Source: Maratus speciosus (lineage: Eukaryota; Arthropoda; Arachnida; Araneae; Salticidae). From it: a DNA stretch of 64,000 bases. Of the stretch, positions 23,700 through 34,331 are shown piece after piece. The first letter of the stretch is position 1; each line of letters begins with the position of its first letter. A program made the translations under genes and the position numbers. The stretch spans positions 81,043,292 through 81,107,291 of the forward strand of contig OZ010796.1 of assembly GCA_963932465.1 (NCBI GenBank), read 5' to 3'. The notes under the pieces are model-generated. The model saw nothing but the letters and a program-made list of their open reading frames with translations. It was not told where the DNA came from and did no database searches.

Positions 23700-25185
23700 C
23701 CCTTTCCTGCCCTTTTAAGACAACATGGTTGATGATGCTAATTAGTGAACTTGGTCGAGACCTTAGTAATTCCTGTGCACATGCTCACTCACATCGGAAT
23801 CGGTTGACATATACGAGTGCTGTCGCAGGCGGAAAATCAGATTTTTCAAAATGTCACCCACATAAAGAAATTCAAACTGCTATATCTGAGCCATTTTTAA
23901 AGATAAAGACGAAACAAAAAATGCTCCGGAATCCTTATATCAAGGTCAAATACTTAAGAAAGAAATCTTTTTCAATTTCTAATTTTTTTGCGCCTCACTT
24001 TAAATATAATTTATTTTTAATTTAATAGCCGCCATCTTGAAACAAGATGTCGGATGAAGCTGGGCAGTGAACTTAGTTGAGACATTGCTATATACTATCC
24101 ACATGCCTTCTTACATCCAAATAGGTTAATAAATACGTGTGTTATCGCGTGACAAATATCAGATCGTTTCAAAATGTCAACCATGCTAGAAATTCAAAGT
24201 GCTGTGACTCAACCCTTTTTAAGATATAGACGAATCAAAAACTGCCCCGGAATCTTTGTATCAAGGTCAAACACATAAAAAAAATATTTTTCGATTTTCA
24301 ATTTTTTGGCACAACATTTCAAATTTAAAATTTTCTAAAAACTGTAAATGGCCGCCATTTTGTAACAAGATGGCGGATGAAGCTGGCCAACGAACTCGGT
24401 CGAGACATTGGTATGTACTATGTACACACCGAGTTTTATCCAAAATGGTTCAAAAATACGCCTGTTATCGCGTGACAAATATCAGGACGTTTCAAAATGT
24501 CAGCCACGCTAGAAATTCAAAGTGCTATAACTCAGCCATTTTTTAAGATATAGACGAAACAAAAACTGTTCCTGAATCTTTGTATCAAGGTTAAACACAT
24601 AAGAAAAAAATAATTTTCAATTTTTAATTTTTTGGCACGATATTTGAAATTTTAAATTTTTAAAAAAATTTTAAAGGGCCGCTATTTTGAAACAAGATGG
24701 CGGATGAAGCTGGTCAACGAACTCGGTCGATACATTGGTGTGTACTATGTACACACCGAGTTTCATCCGAATCGGTTCATAAATACGCCTGTTATCGCGT
24801 TACAAATATCAGGACGTTTCAAAATATCAGCCATACTAGAAATTGAAAGTGCTATAACTCAGCCATTTTTTAAGATATAGACGAAACAAAAACTGCTCCT
24901 GAATCTTTGTATCAAGGTCAAACACATAAGAAAAAAATAGTTTTCGATTTTTAATTTTTTTGGTACCACATTTTAGACTTTAAATTTTTTTAAAATTTTT
25001 AAATGGCCGCCATTTTGAAACAAGATGGCGGATGAAGTTGGCCAACGAACTCGGTCGAGACATTTATATGTACTATGTACACACCGAGTTTCATCCAAAT
25101 CGGTTCATAAATACGAGAGTTACAGTGTGACAAATATCAGATATATATATATATATATATATGGATATATATATATATATATATC
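23700..25185 (+). repeat. ~325-bp tandem satellite, five units
   Basis: The landmark gaactcggtcgagac-type sequence recurs at 23747, 24069, 24392, 24719 and 25047 (spacing 322, 323, 327, 328). Each unit starts near ggccgccattttgaaacaag, and units 3-5 contain tgtactatgtacacaccgag, tatcgcgtgacaaatatcag and ctataactcagccatttttaag. The first two units are the most diverged. The fifth is cut by an (AT)n tract at 25140-25185. Long partial open frames in it reflect the repeat, not genes. Confidence 0.85.
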
Positions 25186-25667
25186 AACTTTTGAACGGAT
25201 GGTGGTTTCGTGGTCTGGGGGTCATGATCGATGAAAATATACCAAAATTTTTTGAAATCGCTTTCCTCCGAACGGCTGCAATAGGTAGCTTTTTATAATG
25301 AAAGCTACCTAAAAGTGTAGAGAGGAGAAATTGTAGTCAAACGTGTTTAATTTTTTTATATTTGCAACTTTGTTTGCAAAACTTTGACATATTATTTCTA
25401 ATTTTTTTTTAATTGTGCGATTCAAAGTTGACACACAGCCAGTTTAATTACAATTTTATAAAATTTCTCTCCCTCTGTCAGTGATAAGATGGACTTTTTA
25501 ACTATATTTTGCAATAATGCTTTATGAGGTTAGCTGATACACATAACTTACGTGTAAGTTGTTTTTTCTCACTTTTTTTTTTTAACTTTCATAAAAATTC
25601 TCAGAAATGTTAAATTTTAATACAATATGCAATTCAGCTGTAGGATGCTTAATACAAAATATCATTA

Positions 25668-26396
25668 TTTTTTAGCTCACAGGCTATCAAATCCTGAGAG
25701 CTAATGTGCCCGCAGGTTCTGCATGTATGTATGTATGTATGTACGTAACGTGATAACTCTTGATAGAAATATCGGATTTGCTTCACATTTTTTTCTAGGT
25801 TGTTTCTGATAAGGCGCTTCCTTGATTAGTTTTGGGGTTTCATTGATTAAGTATAAAGGGGGGGGGACGGGGCTAACCCCCCTTAATTTAGATAAATGGG
25901 TTTTTCATGCAGAAATATTGGATTTGCTTCAAATTTAATATACCGGTTTATTCCGATAAGGTGCTTCCTTGATTAGATTTGGAGGTTCCTTGGTTACGTA
26001 TAAAGGGGGCAAGCCCCCCTTTAACTTAGATAAATAGGTTTTCATGCAGATTTATCTAATTTTCTTCAATTCTGCTTTGTTTTCTAGGTTCATTCCGATA
26101 AGGAGCTTCTCTGGTTAGATTTGGAAGTTCATTGATTAAGTATAAAACGGGAAATGGGGGAAATAATACCCCTTTAACTTAGCAAAATGGGTTTTTCATG
26201 CAGAATTATCTCTTTTGCTTCAAATTTAGTATACAGGTTTATTCTGATAAGGCGCTCCCCTGATTAGATTTTGAGGTTCATTGGTTAAGTATAAATGGGA
26301 GAAACATTGGCAAATCCCTTAATTTATTTTTTAGGGCATTATTCTTTGAAATAAGAGTATAATATACAATTTAACTGGGCACTTTTTTTTTTATTT
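25668..26396 (-). mobile_element. Helentron/HINE-like element, copy C (older)
   Basis: Inverted relative to copies A and B: it begins (plus strand) with the hairpin tagctcacaggctatcaaatcctgagagcta, then the catgtatgtatg microsatellite, then about four diverged ~130-150 bp units (aaccggtttattccgataaggcgcttccttgattagattt theme in pieces), and ends ...taactgggcacttttttttttattt, the inverse of the gtgcccag left end of the other copies. Fewer units and lower identity suggest an older insertion. Confidence 0.65.
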
Positions 26397-26431
26397 AAAA
26401 AAACCCGACATTAGTTTATTTTTATTTCTAA

Positions 26432-26466
26432 CTAGCTGACCCGCCTGACGTTGCTCGGGCCCATGA
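26432..26466 (+). repeat. Edge of a dispersed repeat (ctagctgacccgcctgacgt)
   Basis: The motif ctagctgacccgcctgacgt followed by tgctcgggcccatga resembles a widely dispersed arthropod repeat terminus. I recognise it by style only and cannot place its other end. Confidence 0.35.
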
Positions 26467-26469
26467 TAT

Positions 26470-27114
26470 TCTTAAATGAATCTTAAATTTGTATGGTTTT
26501 ATATCTTTAATTCGATTTTGTGGTCGATTTCATGTCGATACGTGCCTGCTGACTGTGTGAAAAATCGGTAAAAAAAGGAACTCGAAAAGAACTCAAAATA
26601 ACTGCAAGGGGGGAGGAGCGATATTTTTCCGAAGACTATGTAATTTTCGTGCTAAAATATTGATATTTAGCTGTAAAAATCAATGCTCTAACTTTTTTTT
26701 TTTCATGTCGAAATCCTGAGTGAATTTCTTTGTTTTTCAAAATTAATTATTTCACCAAATCTAAATTCGAACTTTTTTTTTAAAGTTAGTATATAGTATT
26801 AAAATATCAGACTATTGTATAAAATAAAATGTACCTTTAAAATCCACATGTGTGTAATGTTAATTGTACAGCGAATGAGTTTGACCTGTTTATTAATTTG
26901 TAGTAATAATAAATTAATAATTCATCACCTAAATTTCTCTTCCCTCGAAATTTCACTTCTCTCCCCCCCCCCCCTGACCTTCCAGCACACAATTAAATTT
27001 CTTAACTAATTTCTCTCCGATTTCTTACTTTATATTAAAAAAACTATTTAACAAAAAATGTGAAAGATTGAAAACGGCGCTAACTTATTAAAAAATATAT
27101 ATCTTTTTCTTCTC

Positions 27115-27145
<31 letters not shown>

Positions 27146-27600
27146 TTTTTTTGAAAATCAAAATAAAAGTTTCAAAATTTCTTTTATTTATTTATTAGTG
27201 ATGGCCATTCTTTGAATGATAAACAAATCAAGTATGAAATAAACAAACACGAGGATAGATATCCGGTGTACATTCCGATTTATTTTGCTACTGATCCGTT
27301 TTTCTGTCAGACTCGGAAGTTTCGGAATCATAGTATAAGAATACTGAACTCTTGCCCAGAGCTGCGATAAAGTGACAAAACTAGCGTTACTACTAGTAAC
27401 CTTTCATCGCCAAATGCCAACAATCACATGGGGTATCCTATCGTGGCCGCACATATTACCGGAGAAAGCAAATGGGGTGAGCTCACTAGATAATGTTTAC
27501 TCAGAGGTCACAATGAATGCATCTTAATTTTCATATTATTCGACTCTCAAACTAACTGAATGTGAAATCATTCTATTATCAATATCAGAACAGAATACCA
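26470..27600. other. AT-rich non-coding stretch
   Basis: No gene. A long pyrimidine and poly-T tract lies at about 27110-27152. Confidence 0.3.
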
Positions 27601-27611
27601 AAGAACGTAGA

Positions 27612-28340
27612 GGAAAAGAAAGGAAGGCTTTGGAAACCGTAACTAACCGAAACAGTGCAAACAGCTCTGCTGGGAAACACACTCAAAGGGGAGATCCAAT
27701 CACAGGCATTTTTCATTGCATCTACCAATTCGCCAAATTTTCTTGTAGTAAACCTAAGATAACACCTTCGCGCCAACGCCCCGCGAGAATTCAAAACTAC
27801 ATTTCTTGGTCAGTTTGACTTGTGACTTAACAGCGATTGGGACAATTTTTTTAATATGATCTGTTCATGTTCTGTTGTTATGATATATTTTCTGTATTGC
27901 AAATAGATAGCCGATGAATACGTACAATGGAAACATCTTCAGTGATACAGCACTCTGTAAAATAATAAATTTTACGTATCGAAAGTTCCACTTTCATTCG
28001 AAATCTAATATAACAACAGATTCATCTAACGTATTCTACGATCTTTGACCTCCAAGGGGTTTCTCCCTCGGAGAGAAGCTGCATCCACGAAAAGGGGGGG
28101 AGGGAGCGCACTGCTTTGGCGCGGGCAGGGGACAGCGGTGAGCACAGCGTTACTCCTCATTTTGATAATTATCGCTACTGGCGATCACGCAAAAGCGCGC
28201 CAACTAAACCCCGAGTTATCTTTCGCCCCTTTATGAGGGTTCTACGGCTTAGCTGTTTTTACTGTGTCGCTGAGGGTCGGGGATTTACATTGCGTCTATG
28301 AAAGTTTCCCTTCTTCACGCTTCATTTTCTTTGCAGAATA
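27612..28340 (+). repeat. Direct duplication, copy 1 (~730 bp)
   Basis: Highly similar to 28967-30070 at a constant offset of 1355 bp; after the insertion in copy 2 the offset becomes about 1736. Start blocks (ggaaggctttggaaacc) and end blocks (gaaagtttcccttcttcacgc) are shared. Mirror open frames on both strands (27585-27818) are conserved only because the DNA is. These could be tandemly duplicated DNA or LTRs of a small (TRIM-like) retroelement with a ~630-bp interior; no PBS or PPT was identified. Confidence 0.75.
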
Positions 28341-28399
28341 CCACGACCACAGACAATTAGAAACTCAGAATTAGAACTCTAGAAATTAAGACCTTAATC

Positions 28400-28966
28400 T
28401 CTGACCAAAGAAAGTAGAGGAAAAGAAAATGGAGTTATGAATAAAGAGGAGGAGACATACAGTGTACTGTCTACCAGTTGTGAGTGAAGTAACTGAGGAG
28501 GTTGTCACAAGATGGCGGCTGCTTTTTTAAAATCGGATCTTCAGTTTCTGATTACTGCCAAGGCAAACATTCCACCAGTAAAATTGAATAGAAAATTCCG
28601 TCTTAATTAAGCGTCTTATTCTTGAAAATTTTTCTCAAAGTATCGTAAAAATTTCTATTTGTTTTTACTGGTGTCAGTATGCCTTGCAAAACTGTCAGTT
28701 TGTTTCCCTGGTTGTCACAATATGGCGGAAATGCAGGGCCTAACTACCGCCAAAGTAAACTCCTACCAGTAAAAATGAAAACCTCTTTCTACCATTATTT
28801 ATGACTGAAATTTTGTACTAACAAGGTGTTTAAATAAGTTGAAAATTTTTATGTAAATCTATTGGTGGAAGATTCTACCGGCGGTAAACGACTCCTGCGA
28901 TAGCGGTTACAGTTGAAGCTTCACTATTTTAAGGATATGTCAGTTCCTTTTTATTAATAGTTCCAT
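28400..28966. repeat. Spacer between the duplicated copies, with two related sub-blocks
   Basis: Two blocks begin 'gttgtcacaagatggcgg' (about 28501) and 'gttgtcacaatatggcgg' (about 28711), each followed by a tact(a/g)ccaa...taaa...ccagtaaaa theme. No gene. Confidence 0.45.
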
Positions 28967-30070
28967 GGAAAAGAAGGGAAGGCTTTGGAAACCGTAACTA
29001 ACCGAAACAGTGCAAACAGCTCTGCTAGGAAACACACTCAAAGGGGAGATCCAATCATAGGCATTCTTCATTGCATCTACCAATTCGCCAAACTTTCTTG
29101 TAGTAAACCTAAGATAACACCTTCGCGCCAACGCCCCGCGAGAATTCAAAACGACATTTCTTGGTCAGTTTGACTTGTGACTTAACAGCGATTGGGACAG
29201 ATTTTTTAATATGATCTGTTCATGTTCTGTTGTTATGATATATTTTCTATATTGCTAATAGATAGCCGATGAATACGTACAATGGAAAAAATCTTCAGGG
29301 ATACAGCACTCTGTAAAATAATAAATTTTACGTATCGAAAGCTCTATATTCACTCGAAATCTAACATAACAACTATCAGATTCATCTAACGTATTCTACG
29401 ATCTTTGACCTTCAAGGGGTTTCTTTCTCGGAGAGAAGCTCCATCCACGAAAAGAGGGGGGAGGGGAGTGCACTGCTTTCGCGCGGACAGGGGACAGCGG
29501 TGAGCACAGCGTTACTCCACATTTTGATAATGGACCTTATGCACGCGACCTGAGGTCGAGGGTAAAATTCGTCTGCTGGCGGTATTTACTGGCGGTGTTT
29601 AGTATAGTAATCTATGGAGTGTGAGTTATTAATGCTTGTTTGTTGAAAATAACCGCAAAAGAATTCTTTGATGCAGCAGCATATATTGAATATATTGTAA
29701 TCTAAATTCAAAATGTTGTTCTGTATGCGAGAAAATTCCCTAATTTTGCAAATTTTCAGTTAAAATGTATGCACTCAACCTGGGTCAAGGCTAAAGTCGT
29801 CTGCTAGCGGTGCTTGCGCCTGCGCATACTGTTATTCTGCCGGTGCAGTAACTAGAATAACAGATCATCATACCGCCAGCTCTGGCGTCTGACGTCACCT
29901 GAATAGAGTCCATTATTGCTACTGGCGATCACGCAAAAGCGCGCCAAGTAAACCCCATGTTATCTTTCGCCCCTTTATGCGGCTTCTACCGCTTAGCTGT
30001 TTCACTAAGGGTTGGGGATTTACATTGCGTCTATGAAAGTTTCCCTTCTTCACGCTTTACTTTCTTTGCT
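28967..30070 (+). repeat. Direct duplication, copy 2, with a 382-bp insertion
   Basis: Matches copy 1 with a few percent differences except for 29531-29912, which is absent from copy 1. The unoccupied sequence in copy 1 reads gataattatcg and the occupied one gataa...ttattg. Confidence 0.75.
29531..29912. mobile_element. 382-bp insertion with TGGAC...GTCCA ends
   Basis: Defined by comparison with the sister copy. The ends TGGACCTTATGCACGCGACC and the inverse of the right end (TGGACTCTATTCAGGTGACG) are imperfect TIRs. An internal direct repeat relates 29534-29590 to 29764-29820 (tcgtctgct(g/a)gcggt). No target duplication is evident. Confidence 0.6.
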
Positions 30071-30942
30071 CTGACCACGACTATGGTGGCGTTAGTAAAA
30101 CTAATATTCTACTTCGACCGTTAAATTCGCAACCATAGAGACAGTCTATGTTTGCAACAGTCTATCTTGATACAGAAGAAGGTTTTGATGATAATATACC
30201 ACAAGATGGCATCAAAATGCCTAAAAACACATTTTTTAAATATTTAGTGGTGTGAAAGTATATTTTCTATACTGTTTTATGAAGCTTTGGTATATATGTT
30301 TATAAAATATGTTGCAATAATATTTATTTTAACAATACTTTTAATATATATAATTAACATAGTCACTAATTCAAGGAGAGCTAATTCAAACTAAAGCCTA
30401 ACTTTATTATCAAAGAAGTAAATAAAAACACTACCAAATATTGAAATAAATATGCAAATATTAAATATTTTGCAGTGAAATTCCATTTACATACATTTCT
30501 ACTTCTGAATATTTGTAAAACTTTAAATGAATTTTTAATCCTAAATAATACCTATTTCTCATTATCCCATAAAAATACTCATTAAACAAGAAAAAATTAG
30601 CATAAGGAGGTAATTAAATAAAAGAGAAATCATTCCTAAAGAAAAAAGAATTTTGTATATGCCCAAATTCATATTAGAAACTTGTTTACGGATTATAGTA
30701 TACATCTGTTAATTACATAACATCAAATTGACAGCTTTTAGCAATAAATGATACTAACGATAGCAATTTTATTTCCAGCGATTTGTTATGCTCACCATAA
30801 CGAATCTATTTATATAAAATCAAAGACTCTGTGTGTCCCTCACAATTCCGGTAGGACCGTCTCATTGCAATGAGTAATTGTTGAAAATACTAATGTAGGG
30901 TTACCACAATAGCGATAAAGTGTTGACCAACTTGGCGAAATA
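30071..30942. other. AT-rich non-coding stretch
   Basis: No gene or bounded repeat is recognised. Confidence 0.3.
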
Positions 30943-32143
30943 TCGCCAAAGGGCATAGCCGGATAAGCATTGGAAACATGCCTTTTAATCAAATTTCCTG
31001 ATTTTTTTCCTAGACGTAGCTACATATCTGACAATATATTTCCTCTATTATCACCCTATAAATATTGATATTTAATGAGATAAAAATGGTTTTTCGATTT
31101 TTCAAAAAACGGATTTTCTCAAAAACTGCTACACGGAATTTCATGCTATTAATTGAGGATATATAGATACAGAAGATGCATAACTGGTAATTTTTGTATA
31201 ATTTTCTGTTTATAAAAACTGTGTGAAGTAGCGAAATAAAATTTTAAAAATATTAAAATCATATCTTATGGTTATCCGAAAATTACCATTTTCTTGTAAA
31301 AAATTCCCCATGTGTACCCGTATACTCTATATAAATGCCGAAAGTTTGCGTTGGGTACTACATATAAATATTTAAAAGAATGTATATCAAAATTATTGAA
31401 ATTCATTTTAAGGCGTTATTTTGGGCGGAGCTACACAACATCCACACCCAAAGAATTTTTGGAATAAACAGTTACAGAATTGCTGTATTTTAAATTTTAA
31501 TGAACACATGAGCAACATTCTCAACACTGTCGATATCAAAATGAACATCGTGTTGAAAACATGGCTTATATGCTAATAGAATTTAAAATACACCAGTTGA
31601 CATATTGTCTGCTGACTTTGTTCCAAAAATTCTCCGGATGTTGAAGTGAAGTAGCTCCGCCCCAAATAACGCCTTAAAATGAATTTCTATAATTTTTTAT
31701 ATACATTTTTGTAAATATTTATATGTAGTACCCAACGCAAACTTTCGGCATTTACATAGAATATACGGGCACACATGGAGAATTTTTTACAAGAAAATTG
31801 TAATTTTCGGATAACCATAAGATATGATTTTTATATTTTTAAATTTTTATTCCGCTATTTCACACAGTTTTTATGAACAGAAAATTATAAAAAAATTACC
31901 AGTTATGCATCTTTCTTATCTATATATCCTCAATTAATAGCATGAAATTCCGTGCAGTAGTTTTTGAAAAAATCTGCTTTTTAAAAAATCTAAAAACCAT
32001 TTTTTTCTCATTAAATATCAATATTTATAGGGTGATAATAGGAGAAATATATTGTCAGATACGTAGCTACGTCTAGGAAAAAAATGAGGAAATTTGATTA
32101 AAAGGCATGTTTCCAATGCTTATCCGGCTATGCCCTTTGGCGA
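30943..32143. repeat. Large foldback: ~527-bp inverted arms around a ~146-bp spacer
   Basis: Arm 30943-31469 is the inverse of 31616-32143, with scattered mismatches and small indels. Outer ends are tcgccaaagggcatagccgg / ccggctatgccctttggcga, and inner ends lie around gaatttttggaa / ttccaaaaattc. No open frame of note is present. It is either a foldback transposon or a palindromic duplication. Confidence 0.85.
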
Positions 32144-33100
32144 CAAAAATAAGTTGTCATATATGAAGCCAACTTGGTGATAGCTGGCTAATTTGGCGAA
32201 ATTCCCATTTAAAACCAATAATCTTTCATAATTGAGGTCACCGCAATTTAATTTAAACTCCGCGCTTTTAAGTTTTTTTTTTTTTTTAATCTATGGGTGA
32301 GAATTTAAAATGTAATACACGAAAATGTACGTCTTTACATCTCCATCCCGATGCTACTAATAACATAACCGCCAATAGACGGCACTATACTGTCTGAGCT
32401 CCTAACAGCCCGATTTTAATGTGCTTTAGGTACTTTTCTAGTATAGGGGCCTTGGCGAGATAGAGAAAATGAAATTTGGCAACATATTTTCTAGCAACTT
32501 ATTCACTGTTTCATTTATATAAGTAATTTTTATATTTATACAATTTATTTAATATAAAGAAGCCATTTAATTATTTGTAGTGGTCCGGGGGGGAGGAGGG
32601 ATTGAGAAAGAATTTTTAATACTACAATAGTCACTTTATTTACTGAAGAATATTTTATAATTATGCGTGTTTAGTGTTTGAATTATCGTCTATAGTAAAT
32701 GGAAAACAAATTCCACTGCACTTCAGAAGGACATTTTTTGGGGGAGGGGAGGAGGTATTTATCCTTAGCGATTTGATTGTTGTATTAAATCAATCCTTAG
32801 AAGGTTGTATCAAAATAAGTCTCCTCCACAGTAAGTTGCTAATTCAGATTACATAATCCTCTAATCCAGAACAGTAGAGTGTTTTATTTTAGCAATGCAT
32901 GGGGTAGATTGGGGTAAAGATAAGCACTTTTCATAAATTTCAATTTTTGATGAACACATTAGTCTAAAGTTATGTGACGACCAATTAAAATATTACATTA
33001 CATTTTCTCACCAATTTACAAATGTAGTTGACATTTTCGCCGAAAGGTGGCACTGGCACTGCAAAATAGGAAAAAATAAAAGCCGGTATAAAAATGTTGT
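32144..33100. other. Non-coding stretch
   Basis: No gene is seen. The 60-codon frame at 32674-32856 has no recognisable domain. Confidence 0.3.
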
Positions 33101-33109
33101 AAAAAGTTA

Positions 33110-33720
33110 AACAACGATGTTTTCAAAATAACCACCATTTGCAGCAACAACGTGGCGCAGTCAGAGACAAAATTTTCCGGACACCCGTGCAAACACGTCA
33201 GTTATGGAATTATCTCACATGCAATATAGATGTGTTGTTCCAGCTCCGCAATTGTTTATGGAGTTTGACGGTATACCAGGTCTTTCAGGTACCCCCAAAG
33301 AAAAAAGTCACATGGCGTCAAATCCGGAGAATAAGGAGGCCATGCTATACCTGTATGCTTGTCGTAATGCAAGGCAATTACACGATCATTGAAATGCTCG
33401 CTGAGGAAATTGAATATTGCAGGCGTTCGAAGTGGGCGAGCACCATCTTGCATGAACCATGAAGTGCTCGGTCGGTCCTCCAAACCATTATGAATCGCCA
33501 CAAATTCATCCAGAAATTCAAGATATTTTGCTGCATTCATCGTTTGCTCTCAAAAAATAGGCCAATTATTCCTTTGGAGGATATCGCGGACCAGACCATT
33601 AGTTTTTGGGGATGCAGAATTGACGGTACCGCAACATGAGGATTATCGGTTCCCCAATTGCACGAGTTCTGCTTGTTGATAGAGCCATCGAGGTGAATAC
33701 TTCTACCTAGCATACTTTAA
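33110..33720 (-). pseudogene. Tc1/mariner-type DDE transposase, C-terminal two thirds, broken
   Basis: Reading leftward: HLDGSINKQN (first catalytic D region), WG..NPHV, LHPQKLMVWSA, KGIIG; then a frame break near 33545; then YLEFLDEF, WFMQDGARPLRT (second catalytic D), FLSEHFNDRVIA, AWPPYSPDLTPCDFFLWG (third catalytic position region) and YLKDLVYRQTP. A premature TAA near 33253 is followed in frame by TIAELEQHI...RLRHVVAANGGYFEN, the usual C-terminus. So the relic has at least one frameshift and one nonsense change, and the N-terminal DNA-binding part is not found. The arrangement is that of IS630/Tc1/mariner transposases common in arthropods. Confidence 0.85.
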
Positions 33721-34046
33721 TAGAAACAGAGAGTCCTTTCATTTTGTCATTTATTTATTAAGACTTGAATTTACTCTAGTTCCGCAGTGACGGGTTTACG
33801 TTCATCACACCTGCAAACCGCAGTTGCTTGTTCTGCAAAAAAAATTATTTGCTGCTTAAAAAAGTTGTCATTTAATATTTTAAAATGTTGTTCAAGAATA
33901 TTAAAAAATTATATCACTCAATGTCAAACGGTGATATTCTGCAAAAGTTATCGCTTGATGTCAAAACTGATATTGAGACATGTTAGGAAATATTGGTCTA
34001 CCATAGTAATCATCAGTTTTTTTACACGTTTTGACATACCTTTTGA

Positions 34047-34331
34047 ATCCCATTAGCGTGGTGGTCAGAACGCCTGTCTGCCACGCTACAGGTCGTGAGT
34101 TCGGCTACCGGCTGGGCAAGGTTCGGTTCACTCAATCTCTCATCTCTTCGGGGTCGATAAAATGTTTACCAATCTTACGTGGGAACTGAACACCGAGGGT
34201 CTCGCGTTGGCCTGACCACCCGGTCGGGGCACATGCTGCATAGCACCTCGGGGTCCAGGGTCAATTAAAAAGAGTTGGGCAGTGTAGGCCCCGATCCTTC
34301 ATGGATCGTACAGCCGCAGGTTTAGTTTTTA
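34047..34331 (+). mobile_element. tRNA-derived SINE
   Basis: The head carries an A-box-like tagcgtggtggtcagaacgc and a B-box-like gtgagttcggctacc, spaced as in a tRNA. The body contains ggtcggggcacatgctgcat, ggtccagggtcaa and a tail region gatccttcatggatcgtaca. Two further body copies without the head lie at 34905-35111 and 35461-35667, as parts of a duplicated segment. Confidence 0.7.

Noticed and set aside
24256..25234. Open frames with MADE(A/V)GQRTRSRH openings
   Set aside because: They are readings of the 325-bp satellite unit, repeated because the DNA is repeated.
20900..26396. CRISPR-like array
   Set aside because: The ~150-bp units are contiguous tandem repeats without unique spacers, in a eukaryotic transposon context.
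33139..33462. 107-codon plus-strand frame
   Set aside because: It is the antisense shadow of the transposase relic on the minus strand.
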